64,000 nt of DNA from Avena insularis (lineage: Eukaryota > Streptophyta > Magnoliopsida > Poales > Poaceae), in assembly GCA_023614405.1 (NCBI GenBank), contig CM042685.1:86914684-86978683 (forward strand). The letters run 5' to 3'. A program made the translations under genes and the position numbers. Numbering within the stretch: position 1 is the first letter of the stretch; each line of letters begins with the position of its first letter. Of this stretch, positions 34,549 through 47,013 are shown piece after piece. Below the pieces are notes generated by a model that worked only from the letters and a program-made list of their open reading frames with translations, was not told the origin of the DNA and ran no database searches.

Positions 34549-37500
34549 CGTAGAGGTCCCAACCTTTAATAAGGTAGAGATCCCTGTGTTTACAATGCTA
34601 GTCCCTAGATCAATAGCTAGCATCCACAGTAAAGATCTAATATCAAGAAACAAAGGTCATAATACAACTTTATAACCAGGAATAAAATAATTCATTACAT
34701 CTTACATAGCTCATTTGGCTATCTCATTACAATACAGCAGAAATAACTATAGCATGGAGTCCTTCATCTTCAAAGTGCCACAGGCAATCATGTTGGTGTA
34801 GACTTGTAATCCTAATCAACACACTTCACGAACATCAAACAAACCTGCAACATAATAAGTTACAGCCACAAGGGTCAATACATTTGATTTGTATTGGCAA
34901 GTGATACCATGGTATAGTAGTGGTATCTATCATCTATATGCATTTGGCTAAGTGGAGCTTAGGCTTGCTTTGCTCAAAATAGATTTTCCTTATCATTTGA
35001 AAACACTAAGTTTTTGTTTGTCAAAATCACCCAAGGCATCTACCAATAGAAATTGGTGATCCTTCAACCCTTGTTCAACCACAAGTTTTTAATTAGAAAT
35101 TTGGATGAGGAGATTCTTGATAGCTTCCATGTCTTGATGCTCAAATTTTCCATTAACGGGGACATGGCTAAGTACTTAGTTTCTTCCTTCTGCAGAAGTG
35201 GTGCACTTTCCCCACAAGACTCGACATGCATCGAGACAAGATCTTTCAGAAGCCTTCCCTTAGACCAGAATGGACGCATTCCAACCTATCATCCCCTACC
35301 ACCAACTGTCCATTTTGCTAAGTTATTGCAACCTATATGATCCAGGCAGAGCCCATAATGCCAAGTGGCTGCACTTGAAGCTTCTCAACATTTGACATCT
35401 AAAATCTCTTTGTTCCTGGGTGGCATTCCACAAGTGAGATACAAAGGGTAAACCATTGAAAAATGGGCCCTTTTAACCACTCAACAAAAATCCATCCATG
35501 CAAGTCCCTTTCCACCCAGGTGATTCATTCACTTAGTTGTTTTATTTAAACAAAACATAAGTCCTTGACTTAGAAATATTCCATATAATGAATATAATCC
35601 ACCCCTTTTTTCTATGAGCTAAGCTAAGCATGATAGTAGTAGGAATTCTTAACATAGGAAATTCTACTAAGTTTTCATCTACTAGGATTTCCCATGGCAT
35701 AGTTTATACTTAGCAAAAATTCCATGCAAGTCCTACTTAGAAATAAAACTAATGCATAGTGAAAATAATGGGAAAAAAGTATGAAGCATCACTTGCCTTT
35801 TTGGCAGAGAATATAAGTTCACTCCTTGATCTCGCAATAGTCACACTCTTCAAATTCCACTACAATTCAATTAAGCAAGCAAATATTCAATCTACCATTT
35901 AGGCAATCATCACATAGAATAATAAAAACAAAGAAATGCATGTAAGCATGCCAAAGATTGTTTTATTTGGAAAAGTGGTTTCTAATAGGTTATAAACATT
36001 TTAAAACACCTATTGGTCATTCATAAAAGTGGCAAAACCATTGGATATCAAGTTAGTGAAAATGGCCATTTTATGTCATTTTTGTTTTGCTAGAAATGGT
36101 TCAATCTAAAGTAATATTCTCTAGTGTTTGACAAATACATTTTTAAACACAAATGTTAGTGTTTTATGGTCAAGTGTTTAATATTAAATCCATTTGCAAA
36201 AGGTTTCACCTATAACCCATTTTTATACCAAAGCAATATTTTATGTTGTTGGAAAAGCCTTTTAGCAATGTAATATTTTTATAGGGTTCATCAAATATAT
36301 TTTTAAATCATGAAACTTGGTGTTTAGGGTCAGAGAGTTTAATTCCAACCATTTTCAAAAGGTTTTACTCAAAAAGCATTTTTTTAAACATAATCAACAT
36401 TTTTATTTAGCTAGAAATGCTTTAATTCAAAGATTTATTCTTTAGCTTCAAAAAATATGTTTTTTAAATCCATAAGTTGGCTTCTATGGTTAGTATGTTC
36501 AAAAAATCCATTTGCCAAAGATTTTACCTTAAAAATATTTCTAGAACAATTTTTATATTCAATTTATGCCTAAACAAGTTTCTTTAAAAACAACGAATTT
36601 AGTAGAAGAAATTTACTAAACAAAGTTCATAGTTGGAAAGTATTTGTTTTTCTTATTCCATTGATATAAAATTTGCAAAATTTGGACGTGTGGATCAAAA
36701 ATTATGTAATTTACAAATTCAAACAACTAATAGATTCAATTCTGTTTTTAAAACAAATCTTGAGCCACGTGTCTTGTTCTTATTGGCCAAAAACGGTTCG
36801 TCCCGATCGGCTGCTGTCGTGCGTTGGATATAATGACAATCGTGCGACACAGATCGGTCCACACCGTTTCACTTAATTGACTCTATTATATCCACGCAAT
36901 CAAGATCCAATGGCTGCTGTGAGTGTGACCATGAATGAGCGGTGCTGGCGGCAGCGAGTGGCGGCGGCGCGCTCAGACGAGGATGGTACCGGCGATACAG
37001 GAACAAGAGTTTATGGGGAGGAGCTCACCAGATTCTCCGTGCTTTGTTGATGCTCGAGGTGGTTGCCGTTTGTCGAGGGGCGCACGGGGTCGTCAGGGAT
37101 TGCTCGCCGGAGAAGCTCACTGGATCGGGCACGCATGGTTATCGACGGGGACGAGGCTACAAAGCACGGGAGAGGGAAGCAGAGGGTCTGTTAGACGCGT
37201 GAGAGAGAGGACACCGTAGGAGTATCATCCAGAGATGGAGGAGAGGACGTGGCTTACAGGGAGGCGTCACCGGAGTCGAAGCAGACGGCGGTGGCGAGCT
37301 GGCGTTGAGGTTGCCGATGCTAGGGGGCTCGCACGGCTGAGCTTGGGGTACTGGGAGATGCAGGAGATGCGGGGTAACACGCTCGTGTGCTCTGGGGCAG
37401 TGTGGTTGGCGATGTCAGGCCGGAATCGGCTGAGGAAGGTCGTTGGAGCAGAGAGGTTGAGAGCGAGAATTCACGTAGTCTAGTGGCTCACTAGGTAGGG

Positions 37501-39105
37501 CGTGAGGGGGAAAAGAGAGAGGAGGATGGTGCGATTAAGGGGCATGATCAAAGCAAGTAATGGTCATGGCGTTAAGGATAATTTAATCGGTGGATTCAAA
37601 CCAGAAACAGCGACGAGGTTTGGGGGAAGAAAGGGTCCGCGGGTGGGGAAGATGGTCTGACTGGTGGGGTCGGGTCATCAGCGTGAGAGAGAAAGAGTAG
37701 GGTCTAGCGGTCAGTGAGTTCGCGGGTGCATTAGTGAGTGTGAAACGTTTTTCGCGGGGAGGAGTGTGTGGGCTGCTGCTAGGCTGGACTAGGCTAGGTT
37801 AGCTGGGCTGGACCTTTTCCATTTTTTTGTTCTGTTTCATTTTTCTTTTTCTATTTAGATTTTCTGTTTTGATTTTTATTCAATTGATTTCAAACCTTTT
37901 TCTTTTCAAATCATTTCAAAAAATTTGAGTAAGTTTTTAATAGGTCTAAACATGTATTTTAAAAACCATTTTAGGAATAATTCTTTTATTCTTCTTATGG
38001 TTTTATTCTTTATTAGAATAATCATTTGCCTTTATTCAAATATGATTAAATATATTTTCAAATTCTTTATTTGAATTCTAATTTTTACTAAACCTTTTTA
38101 GTAGGTTTTATTTATTTAATAGGGTGTCAAATAATTCACTTTGAAGTATTTAAAGTATTTCCATATGTTTTATTAATCATTTTCAATTAGGCAATTGTTT
38201 TTATTCCAATAAAATCAAATATGGTTTTTAATTCCATAAATTTTATTTAGATGATTTATTTGATTCCATTTAATTTAATTAAATAATTTTTATTCTACTT
38301 GGGTAAATTCCAATTATTATTTTCCCATGATTTAATTAATCATTCTTATTAGGGATTTGTCTTTAATCAAATGGAATAGAATTTGGTTAAGGACATTTTA
38401 TTTATTTGAATATTCTTTATCCCTTTATTCTATTTGGATTATCTTTATTCCATTTTCTTATGGATTTGGCCAAGATTTAATTTGGATTTTAAATATTCTT
38501 TATTTATTTATTTATTTCTTTATCTTATAAAATCCATGTCCTTTTATTTACAGAACCAAACTTTGTGATTCCAATTTTTAAAATCTTATTTAATATTTGT
38601 TTATCCTTTTATATCTCTTCTAGGATTAATTGCTCACAAATTGGTATGGATTTTAGATAGGTGCTTTATTAGCTTTGGGAATTAAATTTCCTTATCTTAT
38701 TAAATTCATAAGATTTTATCTATGGATCCAAATTAAGTGAAACCAATTTCCATGGTTTTATGATATTTCTATTTGTCATTTGATCATTTATAAATGTTTG
38801 TTGACAGATTTTTATATGGATCAAATCCATGATCTTTGGGATCTTGAATAGGATTTCTTCCATTCGGGTTTTAGAGTTTTGGTTTATTTTCCAAGTGTGT
38901 AAATTTCAAGATGCATTTATGAAGAATGCATTACACTTGATTTGAATTTAGTTGGATTCAAATTTTATTCAAAGTTTGTTCAAGATGGGTTTTGATGTTT
39001 CCATTCTAAAACAAAAAGTTTCTTTTCATCCTAAATTTCAACAATCATTTATTTTCTTTATTTATTTTTCACATTTCAAAATTTGGAAAATTTTGGGATG
39101 TGACA
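34549..39105 (-). mobile_element. Solo LTR of a long chromovirus-type element
   Basis: Read on the - strand it starts TGTCACATCCC at 39105 and ends ...GGGACCTCTACG at 34549. The expected final CA has become CG. The 5-bp duplication gactc flanks it (34544-34548 and 39106-39110). There is no internal region, primer site or polypurine tract, so it is a solo LTR of 4557 bp. A GC-rich leader with a splice donor lies at about 37029-37800 (- strand); the rest is AT-rich. The terminal bases match those of the outer element LTR at 54609. ORFs inside (36935-37483) are composition artefacts. Confidence 0.88.
37029..37800 (-). other. GC-rich leader exon of the solo LTR with splice donor
   Basis: On the - strand a CT-rich, GC-rich stretch ends ATCTG|GTGAGCTCC with the border at 37029/37028. 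The donor is nearly identical to that at 378/379. The start is approximate. Confidence 0.45.
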
Positions 39106-39110
39106 GACTC

Positions 39111-40249
39111 GGTTCCACTTGTCATGGGCATGGAGATGCTATTCCGATTTACACATATTCGCCAAAAGAGTTTAGCGAGTCGGATTGACCCATATTGAGG
39201 TACAATGAACAAGTTGTCATTTGTATATCTCAATCAATGTAATCCTTAGACCTAAGGTTGTTGCATAGTCCGAGTTGAGGATCACCAACCTAGGTTCTGT
39301 CAAACGCAGATCCATAACTGGGCAGTTATAAAGGCAGATTTTAGGTCGACTGAGAATGAAGTTACGTGATGTGAATAACCAAGATGGGATTTTGCCCCTC
39401 CACTTGGAGAGCTATTATCTGAGCCCTCTCAGATGATATGATTCGGAAAGCATGGCCATAACTCGGTTAAGTGTTAACTGAGGCGATAGACTAAGAGTTA
39501 GTCAGATGAATCATTTATCTCGAATCTAGAAGATAGTCAGACTATTTAAGGGATGCCAAATATTCGCCTATAGTCTGACAAGGTATATCGTGAGGAAAAA
39601 GGGACTTGGATGCAAGTCGCATTGTAAAGGCAAGTCGTCATGACTATTTGGTACTTGGGAGTTGGCACGTTCTGCTAGGAGCCCTACCGACTGATCGATT
39701 AAGAGTCGGACTCCAATCGTGTCCAAGTAGCCATGAGCCTGTGGGGTCACACACTTAAGAGCGGGAGCAAGTTCGGATTGGATCTAAACCGGAAATCTAG
39801 TTGGGTTTTACCCGAGCTGGATTTGTACTGAGTCAGTGAGTCAGACTCATGGTGACTAATATTATATGGGCTTTAGTGAATGGGCCACGAGTGGAGCCCA
39901 CGTTCACTCCCTATATATAGTGGGGCACAGAAACCCAGGAGGGTTGATGGGTTAGATCATTCGATGTGTTGGAAACCCTAGCTCCACAACAGTCCAGCCG
40001 TCATACTGAACCTATCAGTTCACCATTGGCGCTCCTCCTTGTACGTCTAGATACCAGCAGCTGTGTTGTACGATCAGCACCAGGACGATCGGACCAGATC
40101 GTGAGGATTGCACTGCATTCAATAGACGTGCTTCATCAATTCCGCAACTGCGCGTTTAGTGGTAATCCTCGTGGCCTTGTACCTCAGCTAGATCTTGAGA
40201 TCACCATGTTTGGGGAAAACATTTTGTTTTATCTCTACGTGGCCCAGCA
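39111..40249 (+). repeat. 3' LTR of the copia element, right part
   Basis: Resumes at GGTTCCACTTGTCATGGG as in the 5' LTR at 27958, carries the TATA box at 39912-39919 and ends CCCAGCA at 40249, followed by the aaaat duplication. The two 3' LTR parts total about 1358 bp. Confidence 0.88.
39912..39919 (+). promoter_or_regulatory. TATA box of the copia 3' LTR
   Basis: TATATATA in CTCCCTATATATAGTGG, the same position in the LTR as 28749-28756. Confidence 0.6.
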
Positions 40250-43200
40250 AAAATTACATCAAGGCATGCAACTTCTTGGATATGGGATCATCATATAATG
40301 TATATGATGTAATATGGCCATGACCTTGGTCGTTCGACTTCAAATCCAAGAATCTGCATACTCATTAATAACTAAGCTTCAATTCGTTTAGATTTTTAAA
40401 CCGGCGGTAGGAGTACCTTTTACTCCAAGGACCAAAAAAGGAGAAAATTACATCAAGGTACAGACATCTAGCACAAAGGACCCTAAAATTACATCGAGGC
40501 ATGCAAATTCTTGGATACGGGACCATCAATATAATGTATATGATGTAGATATGGCCATGACATTGGTCGTTCGGCTTCAAATCCAAGAATGTTCATACTC
40601 ATTGACAACTAAGCTTAAATTTGTTTAGATTTTTAAACCGAAGGTAGTAGTACCTTTTACACCAAGGACCTAAAAAGGAGAAAATTTACATCGAGGTCCA
40701 TACATCTAGCATAAAGGACCCTAAAATTACATCGAGGAATACTAATTCTTGGATATGGGATCATCAATATAATGTATATGATGTAGATATGTCCATGACC
40801 TCGGTCGTTCGTAATGAAATCCAAGAATGTGCCTACTCATCGACAACTAAGCTTAAATTTTTTTAGAATTTTAAACCGGCAACAGGAGTACATTTTCCAC
40901 CAAGGACCTACAAAGGAGAAAAATTACATCGAGGTCCATACATCTAGCACAAAGGACCATAAAATAACATCGAGGCATGCAAATTCTTGGATATGGGATC
41001 ATCAATTATGTATATGATGTGAATAGGGCCATGACCTTGGTCGTTCGGCTTGAAATCCAAGAATGTCCATACTCGTTGACAACTAAGCTTAAACTCGTTT
41101 AGATCTTACCACTTAGTTTTATGTTAAATTTTACACGCGCGATGAGAGTACATTTTTCTTCAAAGACCTAAAATGAACCAAAAATACATCAAGGTCCATA
41201 CACTTATCACAGAGGTCCCTAGAGTAATTAATCAAGGAAAACAGTCGGGTTCGTCTCCTTCTCGAGAGAGCAGCTCATCGAACCATACTCTTCACGCCAC
41301 TTCCTCTTTGATTGTTTTCAAGATATGGCCAGATTTGAAGCCATGCAAAATCTTGGATGATAAGGTATGATCAACACAAAGTGCGATGTAGATATGGACA
41401 TGGACTTGGTCGTTCGGATTGAAATCCAATAATGTTCATACTCATCAACAACTCATCTTAAATTCGTATAGATTTTACCACTTACTTTTAGGTTAGAATT
41501 TTAAACGGGCGGTGGGACTACATTTTTCATCAAGGACCTAAAAATAAGGAAAATTATATCAAGGTCCATACATTTAGCACAGAGGACCCTAAAATAATTA
41601 AGCAAGGAAATTACATGCATCGGTTTTATCAGTGACTAAGCAAGGAAAACAATCAGGTTCGGCTCCCTCCCGAGAGAGCAACTGATCAAGGCATACTAGC
41701 TCTTCATGCTACTTCCTCTTCGATTGTTTTAAAAATATGGCTAGATTTGTCGGCATGCAAATTCTTGGATATGGGATCATCAAAATAAAGTAAGATATAT
41801 ATATGGCCATGACCTTGGTCGTTCGGCTTGAAATCCAAGAATGTCCATACTCGTTGACAACTACACTTAAATTCGTTTAAATCTTACCACTTACTTTTAG
41901 GTTAAATTTTACACGCGCGGTGGGAGTACATTTTTGTTCAAAGACCTAAAAAGAACCAATATTACATCAAGGTCCATACACTTAGCACAAATATCCCTAG
42001 AGTAATTAAGCAAGGAAAATAGTCGGGTTCTGCTCCTTCTCGAGAGAGCAGCTCGTCGAACCATACTCTCCACGCCACTTCCTCTTTGATTGTTTTCAAG
42101 ATATGGCCAGATTTGACGCCATGCAAAATCTTGGATATGGGATCATCAACACAAAGTGCGATGTAGATATGTCCATGGCCTTGGCCGTTCGGTTTGAAAT
42201 CTAAGAATGTCCATACTCATCGACAACTAAGCTTAAATTTGTTTAGATTTTACCACTTACTTTTAGGTTAGAATTTTACACGGGCCACAGTACATTTTAA
42301 TCAAGGACCTAAAAAGGGGGAATTACATTGAGGTTCATATATCTAACACAAAGGGCCCTAAAATAATTTAGCAAGGAAAACATTTGGGTTCGGATCATTC
42401 TCGAGATACCAGTCGATCGAGCCATGCTCTTCATGCTACTTCATCTCGGTTGTTTTCAAAACATGGCCACATTTGTTGGCATGCAAATTCTTTTATATGG
42501 GGTCATCAACACAAAGTATGATGTTTGATTGCTTTCCAAATAAGGACAAAAATTTTTACATGAAAATTATTAGCATCATGTGAAATATTTCAAAAATAAC
42601 CTCCATGGTTTTCGATATATAGAATGCTCGGTGGGTACTACTGTCAAAATATATTTTATTTGTAAAACTTTGAGAGCAATCTACCACATACTTTTAGGTT
42701 AATATTTCACCTAACGTTGAGAAAAGAGCTTAAATTCGTTTAAATGGGCGAACTTAGCTAGGAAGCTTAAGAACTTGTTAAACTTGGTGTAAACGTAAGT
42801 GAAACATGGTCCAAACTTTGTCTCGAAAATGGGGCTTGTGGTATTCTGAGCCATATTCTTCATACTTGCTTTAATTTAAAGGAAAACACATTATTTTTAC
42901 AACGAAAACACAAAAATAATTTTTTCCTAAAAGTTGGAAACACCAATTATTGGCAGCACTATGGTTTACCATGCCAAGATGCTCCCATATACCAAACATC
43001 AGAACATTTCCATAAAGTATTATGTACATATATGGCCATATATCCACCCATGGTGTTCGGCTTGAAGCCTAAGAATGTTCATACAATGTAGGTCATATTC
43101 CCAAGCAGATCTATTTTTCAAAAGTTGTGAAGACTAGTGATTGTCAACATACAGATGCTTAGCAAGAATCTAAATAGGAGAAAAATTACATCAAGGTCCA

Positions 43201-43839
43201 TACATCTAGCACAAAGGACCCAAAAATTACATCGAGGCATGCAAATTCTTAGATATGGGATCATCAATATAATGTATATGATGTAGATATGGCCACGACC
43301 TTGGTCGTTCGGCTTCAAATCCAAGAATCTGCATACTCATTGACAACTAAGCTTAAATTATTTTAGAGTTTTAAACCGGTAGTAGGAGTAACTTTTACAC
43401 CCAGGACCTGAAAAGGAGAAAAATCAGATCGAGGTCCATACAACTAGCATAAAGGGACCTAAAATTACATCGAGGCATGCAATTCTTGGATATGGGATCA
43501 TCAATATAATGTATATGATGTAGATATGGCCATGACCATGGTCGTTCGGCTTCAAATCCAAGAATGTGCATACTCATTGACACTTAAAATTAAATTCATT
43601 TAGATATTACCACTTACTTTAAGGTTAAACTTTTACCCGTGCGGTGGGAGTATATTTTACACCAAGGACCTGAAGAAAGGGAAAATTACATCAAGGTTCC
43701 ATACATTTAGCACAAACAGCCCTAAAATAATTAAGCTAGGAAAACAGTTGGGTTCGGCTCCTTCTTGAGAGAGCAGCTGATCGAGGCATACTCTGCTAAA
43801 TACTACTACCTATTTGATTGTTTTGAAAATATGGCCATA
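40250..43839 (+). repeat. Satellite array, right part
   Basis: Continuation of the array after the copia insertion, in the same orientation and phase: the split short monomer resumes with TACATCAAGGCATGC. Short units occur near 40395, 40632 and 40868, long units near 41105, 41473, 41887 and 42251, the divergent block at 42521-43035, then short units and a long one near 43608 that is cut at 43839 by the next LTR. One spot near 41625 (ATGCATCGGTTTTATCAG) holds an extra piece also seen near 25150. Confidence 0.9.
42521..43035 (+). repeat. Divergent block of the array, copy 3
   Basis: Matches 21867-22380 and 26071-26581. Its right side has an intact TATTATGTACATATATGGCC, the empty site of the Helitron. 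Confidence 0.8.
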
Positions 43840-45100
43840 TGTAACATCTCAAAAATATTAATGAGGATATCAATTTCTAATCAACCAAAATTAGGGTTAA
43901 CAAAAGCTTTTAATAATAAACACTATTTTAATGCATATGTGTTATGAATGTGTATGAATGTTTGCAATGCCATTTTTGTTTATTGTAAATGATGAGAAAT
44001 GGTTTAAAGATAAAAACCATATCATCTAGGTCAAATCCAAACCCGATCAAAACAAAAGAAATATATGAAGCATATGACCTATTGGTCATTTTTGCAAAAC
44101 TTAGCACTTAGCTCACTTTGAGCATCTCTAGCAAATGATTTCAAAGAGAAATAATTCCATTTCTTTTCTCACCTTGATAGACCAAGTGACACTAAATACA
44201 ATGGAGCTTTCAAATCTTGTAGAAATAGTTTCAAATCCATTTTAGAGGCAATTCAAAATTGAATCTATCTTATGCATCAACATAGTCATTTTTGGAAAAC
44301 CACCAAAACCCTCGCCACTTAGAAAACCCTTGCACCCAGAGACTACCAAGCTTATGACCAGCTCAACCACCAAAAAGAATTTGAAAGTTCGAAGGTTTAG
44401 TTCTTGTGGCCATTTAATCAAACACTTGGTGATCACAGTACAACCTTACCAACAATTCACTGTTTTGATCAATCTTGTGATCATCTTTGTGAGCTCACCG
44501 AGCCTTCACTACTCGCCCTTAACTCTCCTAGTACTAGCATGTGCAACTGAGCTCCTCTCACTCGCCATTGTTACCAGTGGAAATCGTACCCGAGCTCACC
44601 CATGTCACCCTGATGTGGACATGCTGCTACACGCCACGCCGCCCTCCCCCATGATGTCTTTAAGGTAGCCGTGAAATCACCGCCACTGCCTGTGCACGCC
44701 TAGACCAACAACCTCCCGTGGAGACGCTAGTGCAGCCATGCCCATTTAACACTCGACCATGTCGATCGCAGCGCCAGAACACCGAGAAATCCCGCGTGAC
44801 CACGCCGCGCTTCGCTCTCTCCTTGTGCTAGTAAGTTCGCCGCGACTCCAGCAATCTCCTAGACACGATCGTTTGACCCCGCGCGCTCTGTGACCACCGT
44901 ACACCATGAAGAACACCGACGGTACCGAAGTAGAGCACGGACGTTCTAGAACGATGGAGATCATGCCTCGCCATGCCATTGTGCACATGACGACCGCCAT
45001 GAAGCCCTGTGTCGACCTACACCCTTGGCCATGCTGATAGCTTCCTGTAACAACGTCACCGACGAGCCCGAGCCATGCCGACATGCCCCCTTCATTGTAG

Positions 45101-45108
45101 TATAAATA
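45101..45108 (+). promoter_or_regulatory. TATA box of the long LTR
   Basis: TATAAATA in GTAGTATAAATAGAGCC, 1.26 kb into the LTR and about 30 bp before a CT/AC-rich leader. It is the clearest core promoter among the long LTRs. Confidence 0.7.
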
Positions 45109-45129
45109 GAGCCATCCCCTGCCTCAAAA

Positions 45130-45347
45130 CTCACACCATTCCACTCCCCTCTCACCCAAAAATCTCTCTGACCCGTCCCTAGAGCAAGGCGAGCACCACA
45201 CAGTTGGAATTTCACCGGAGCCCGCCACTTCAGTGAAGAAGAGGAACCAGAGCTAGGAGCCGTCCTAGGAGCTGCCGCGACCAGCAGTCGAACCGCCGTC
45301 GTTGACTCGCTCGTTCGCCCACCTTGCCGGACCTACCTGGAGCCCTG
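45130..45347 (+). other. Leader exon of the long LTR with splice donor
   Basis: Follows the TATA box by about 25 bp, is GC- and CT-rich, and ends GGAGCCCTG|GTAATCC. It aligns in style and border with CGAGCCCCTG|GTGAGC at 378/379. The transcription start is inferred. Confidence 0.5.
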
Positions 45348-46863
45348 GTAATCCCCCAACAACCCCTGCCGTAGTGCTAGGGTTAGCATCTCGTGCACCA
45401 CATGCGACGGATATGACGTCGTGGAGCCGTCGATCGTGTTCTTATCGTGCGGTCTAGATTGAAGGATACCGCTTCGTGTTAGATGAGCCACTGACGTGTG
45501 GGACCAACCCCGGTGCTGCTCCCTGTGTGTGCACTGTGTAGTTGGGCCGGCCTGTTAGTTTTCCCGCGTGTAGCCACAGATTCAAACTTAGGTTTTTCTT
45601 TTATTTCAAAATGTTATATTGTAGGTAACTTTGAAAATAAACTCAGGAAGATTCACTGAACCAAATGGAATGAATCCAATTTTGTTAGAAAGTACATGAA
45701 AATCTCTAAACACTCCCGTTGGTTTCAAACAAACAGTTTGAAATTATAGATCACCCTCAGTAAAAATAACAAGACATGTAGATTTTAGCACTTCAAACAT
45801 TTTTATAAAATCAACCATAAATGATTTTGAGTTAATTCCAACTCTCAAAAATCACATTTGCCATGACCTATCTGAATATGTAAAAATATTTAGATTTACA
45901 TATAGTAGTCCTGGACCAAAAATTAAAGAATGGCTTTATAGTCATTTCTAGTCAATTAGATATTATTAAAAGGCATTGTTAAACTTTATGGTATTGGCCA
46001 ACCACTTTAAATCACATTCCCAAGTATTGGAATATGTGGTGATGACATGTGTCAATCTAGGCTACGAGCAAAAAGAATTCTACGAAGAAGAGGAAGAGAA
46101 CTACAACCACTATACCAACCAAGGCAAGCTACTCTATGCAAGCAAGATAAGATATACCATGCAAGCCTCACTAGGCATACTATCATGATACCACCTTGAT
46201 TTACCCATCCCAAGTTTTACTTGCAAGCTTTATCTTTTCTCCCATTTATCAAAGTTACTCAAGTAGTGAATTAATTGGTGATTAGTGGAAAAGTAGGAAT
46301 GAGGTCATCAAGAGCTTGGAACTTGATGTAGGTAGTTACACTTGACTAGCACCCCTCAATAGTGACACCCTCATTGATAGATGCTAGTGCTAAACTAATC
46401 TTGCTCACTATAGATGGGAACACTTGGAGAAAATGATTATGAAAACCTTGGAATTATGAGTCATTCTATTGAAATGTTTTGACATGTGTTATGAAATAGA
46501 ATGAGTTGAAGATGATATTAAATGGACTATGTGCCCTGACTTTGATAAAAACTGATGGTTGGGTTCAGATGCGATACCATTCCAATTTTATCGCACAACC
46601 ACAATACCCGAGTCTAGGTAGGGCTTAACTGGAAGTTTATGTGTCTTAGTATGGGTTCCCTCGCGGAACGAGGTGAGCTGAGGCTACCTTGTGAATATGA
46701 ATGCCCACCTATGTAGTTCCAAGAATGACAGATGGTCATGGCTGGGAGGCCAAACTCATAGGGGAGGTGCCTATACTAGGGTGTGTAATTGAAAGGTTAG
46801 GATTGATTATCCGCATACCAAATATGATGATTCAGGGTTATCCCTGACGGATGTATCAAATGT

Positions 46864-46940
46864 TGTGGTGAAAGAGTACCACCTCTGTAGAGTGTCAAAA
46901 ACTATTCGAATAGCCGCGTCCGCGGTCATAGACAGTTGGA
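46864..46940 (+). promoter_or_regulatory. Conserved LTR block, copy 2
   Basis: Reads AAAGAGTACCACCTCTGTAG, then CTATTCGAATAGCCGCGTCC, then GCGGTCATAGACAGTTGGA. The same word order as copies 1, 3 and 4. TTCGAA makes the centre palindromic here. Confidence 0.55.
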
Positions 46941-47013
46941 TGGACATACTATTCCATTGTCAGATGTTTTCAAAATGACTCGTGACTTGAATTATGACTT
47001 GGACATGACTTCA

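Larger units (their letters stand above)
27737..40249 (+). mobile_element. Ty1/copia retrotransposon (Angela/BARE-like), interrupted by a solo LTR
   Basis: Starts TGTTGGGAATATGCCC and ends CCCAGCA, flanked by a 5-bp target duplication aaaat (27732-27736 and 40250-40254) within a satellite monomer. Order is 5' LTR, long leader, gag, protease, integrase, reverse transcriptase, RNase H, polypurine tract, 3' LTR, which is copia order because integrase precedes reverse transcriptase. Removing the nested 4.56-kb LTR leaves about 7.95 kb, a normal length. The LTRs show roughly a dozen differences in their first 135 bp by eye, and pol has several stops, so the copy is old and inactive. Confidence 0.92.
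43840..47013 (+). mobile_element. Long chromovirus-type LTR, interrupted at its right side
   Basis: Starts TGTAACATCTC at 43840 inside a satellite monomer (possible target duplication ccata, 43835-43839). It contains a TATA box at 45101, a GC- and CT-rich leader, a donor at 45347/45348, an AT-rich part and the conserved LTR block at 46864-46940. It stops at 47013, where the reverse Athila-like element was inserted; the rest is presumably beyond the window. The 112-aa ORF at 44746-45084 and others here are not supported. Confidence 0.78.

Noticed and set aside
36935..37483. ORFs of 94, 86 and 82 aa as genes
   Set aside because: They lie in the GC-rich part of a reverse solo LTR, on the strand opposite to its leader.
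44746..45215. - strand ORFs of 112 and 84 aa
   Set aside because: Antisense to the promoter and leader of a + strand LTR with a clear TATA box; no domain.
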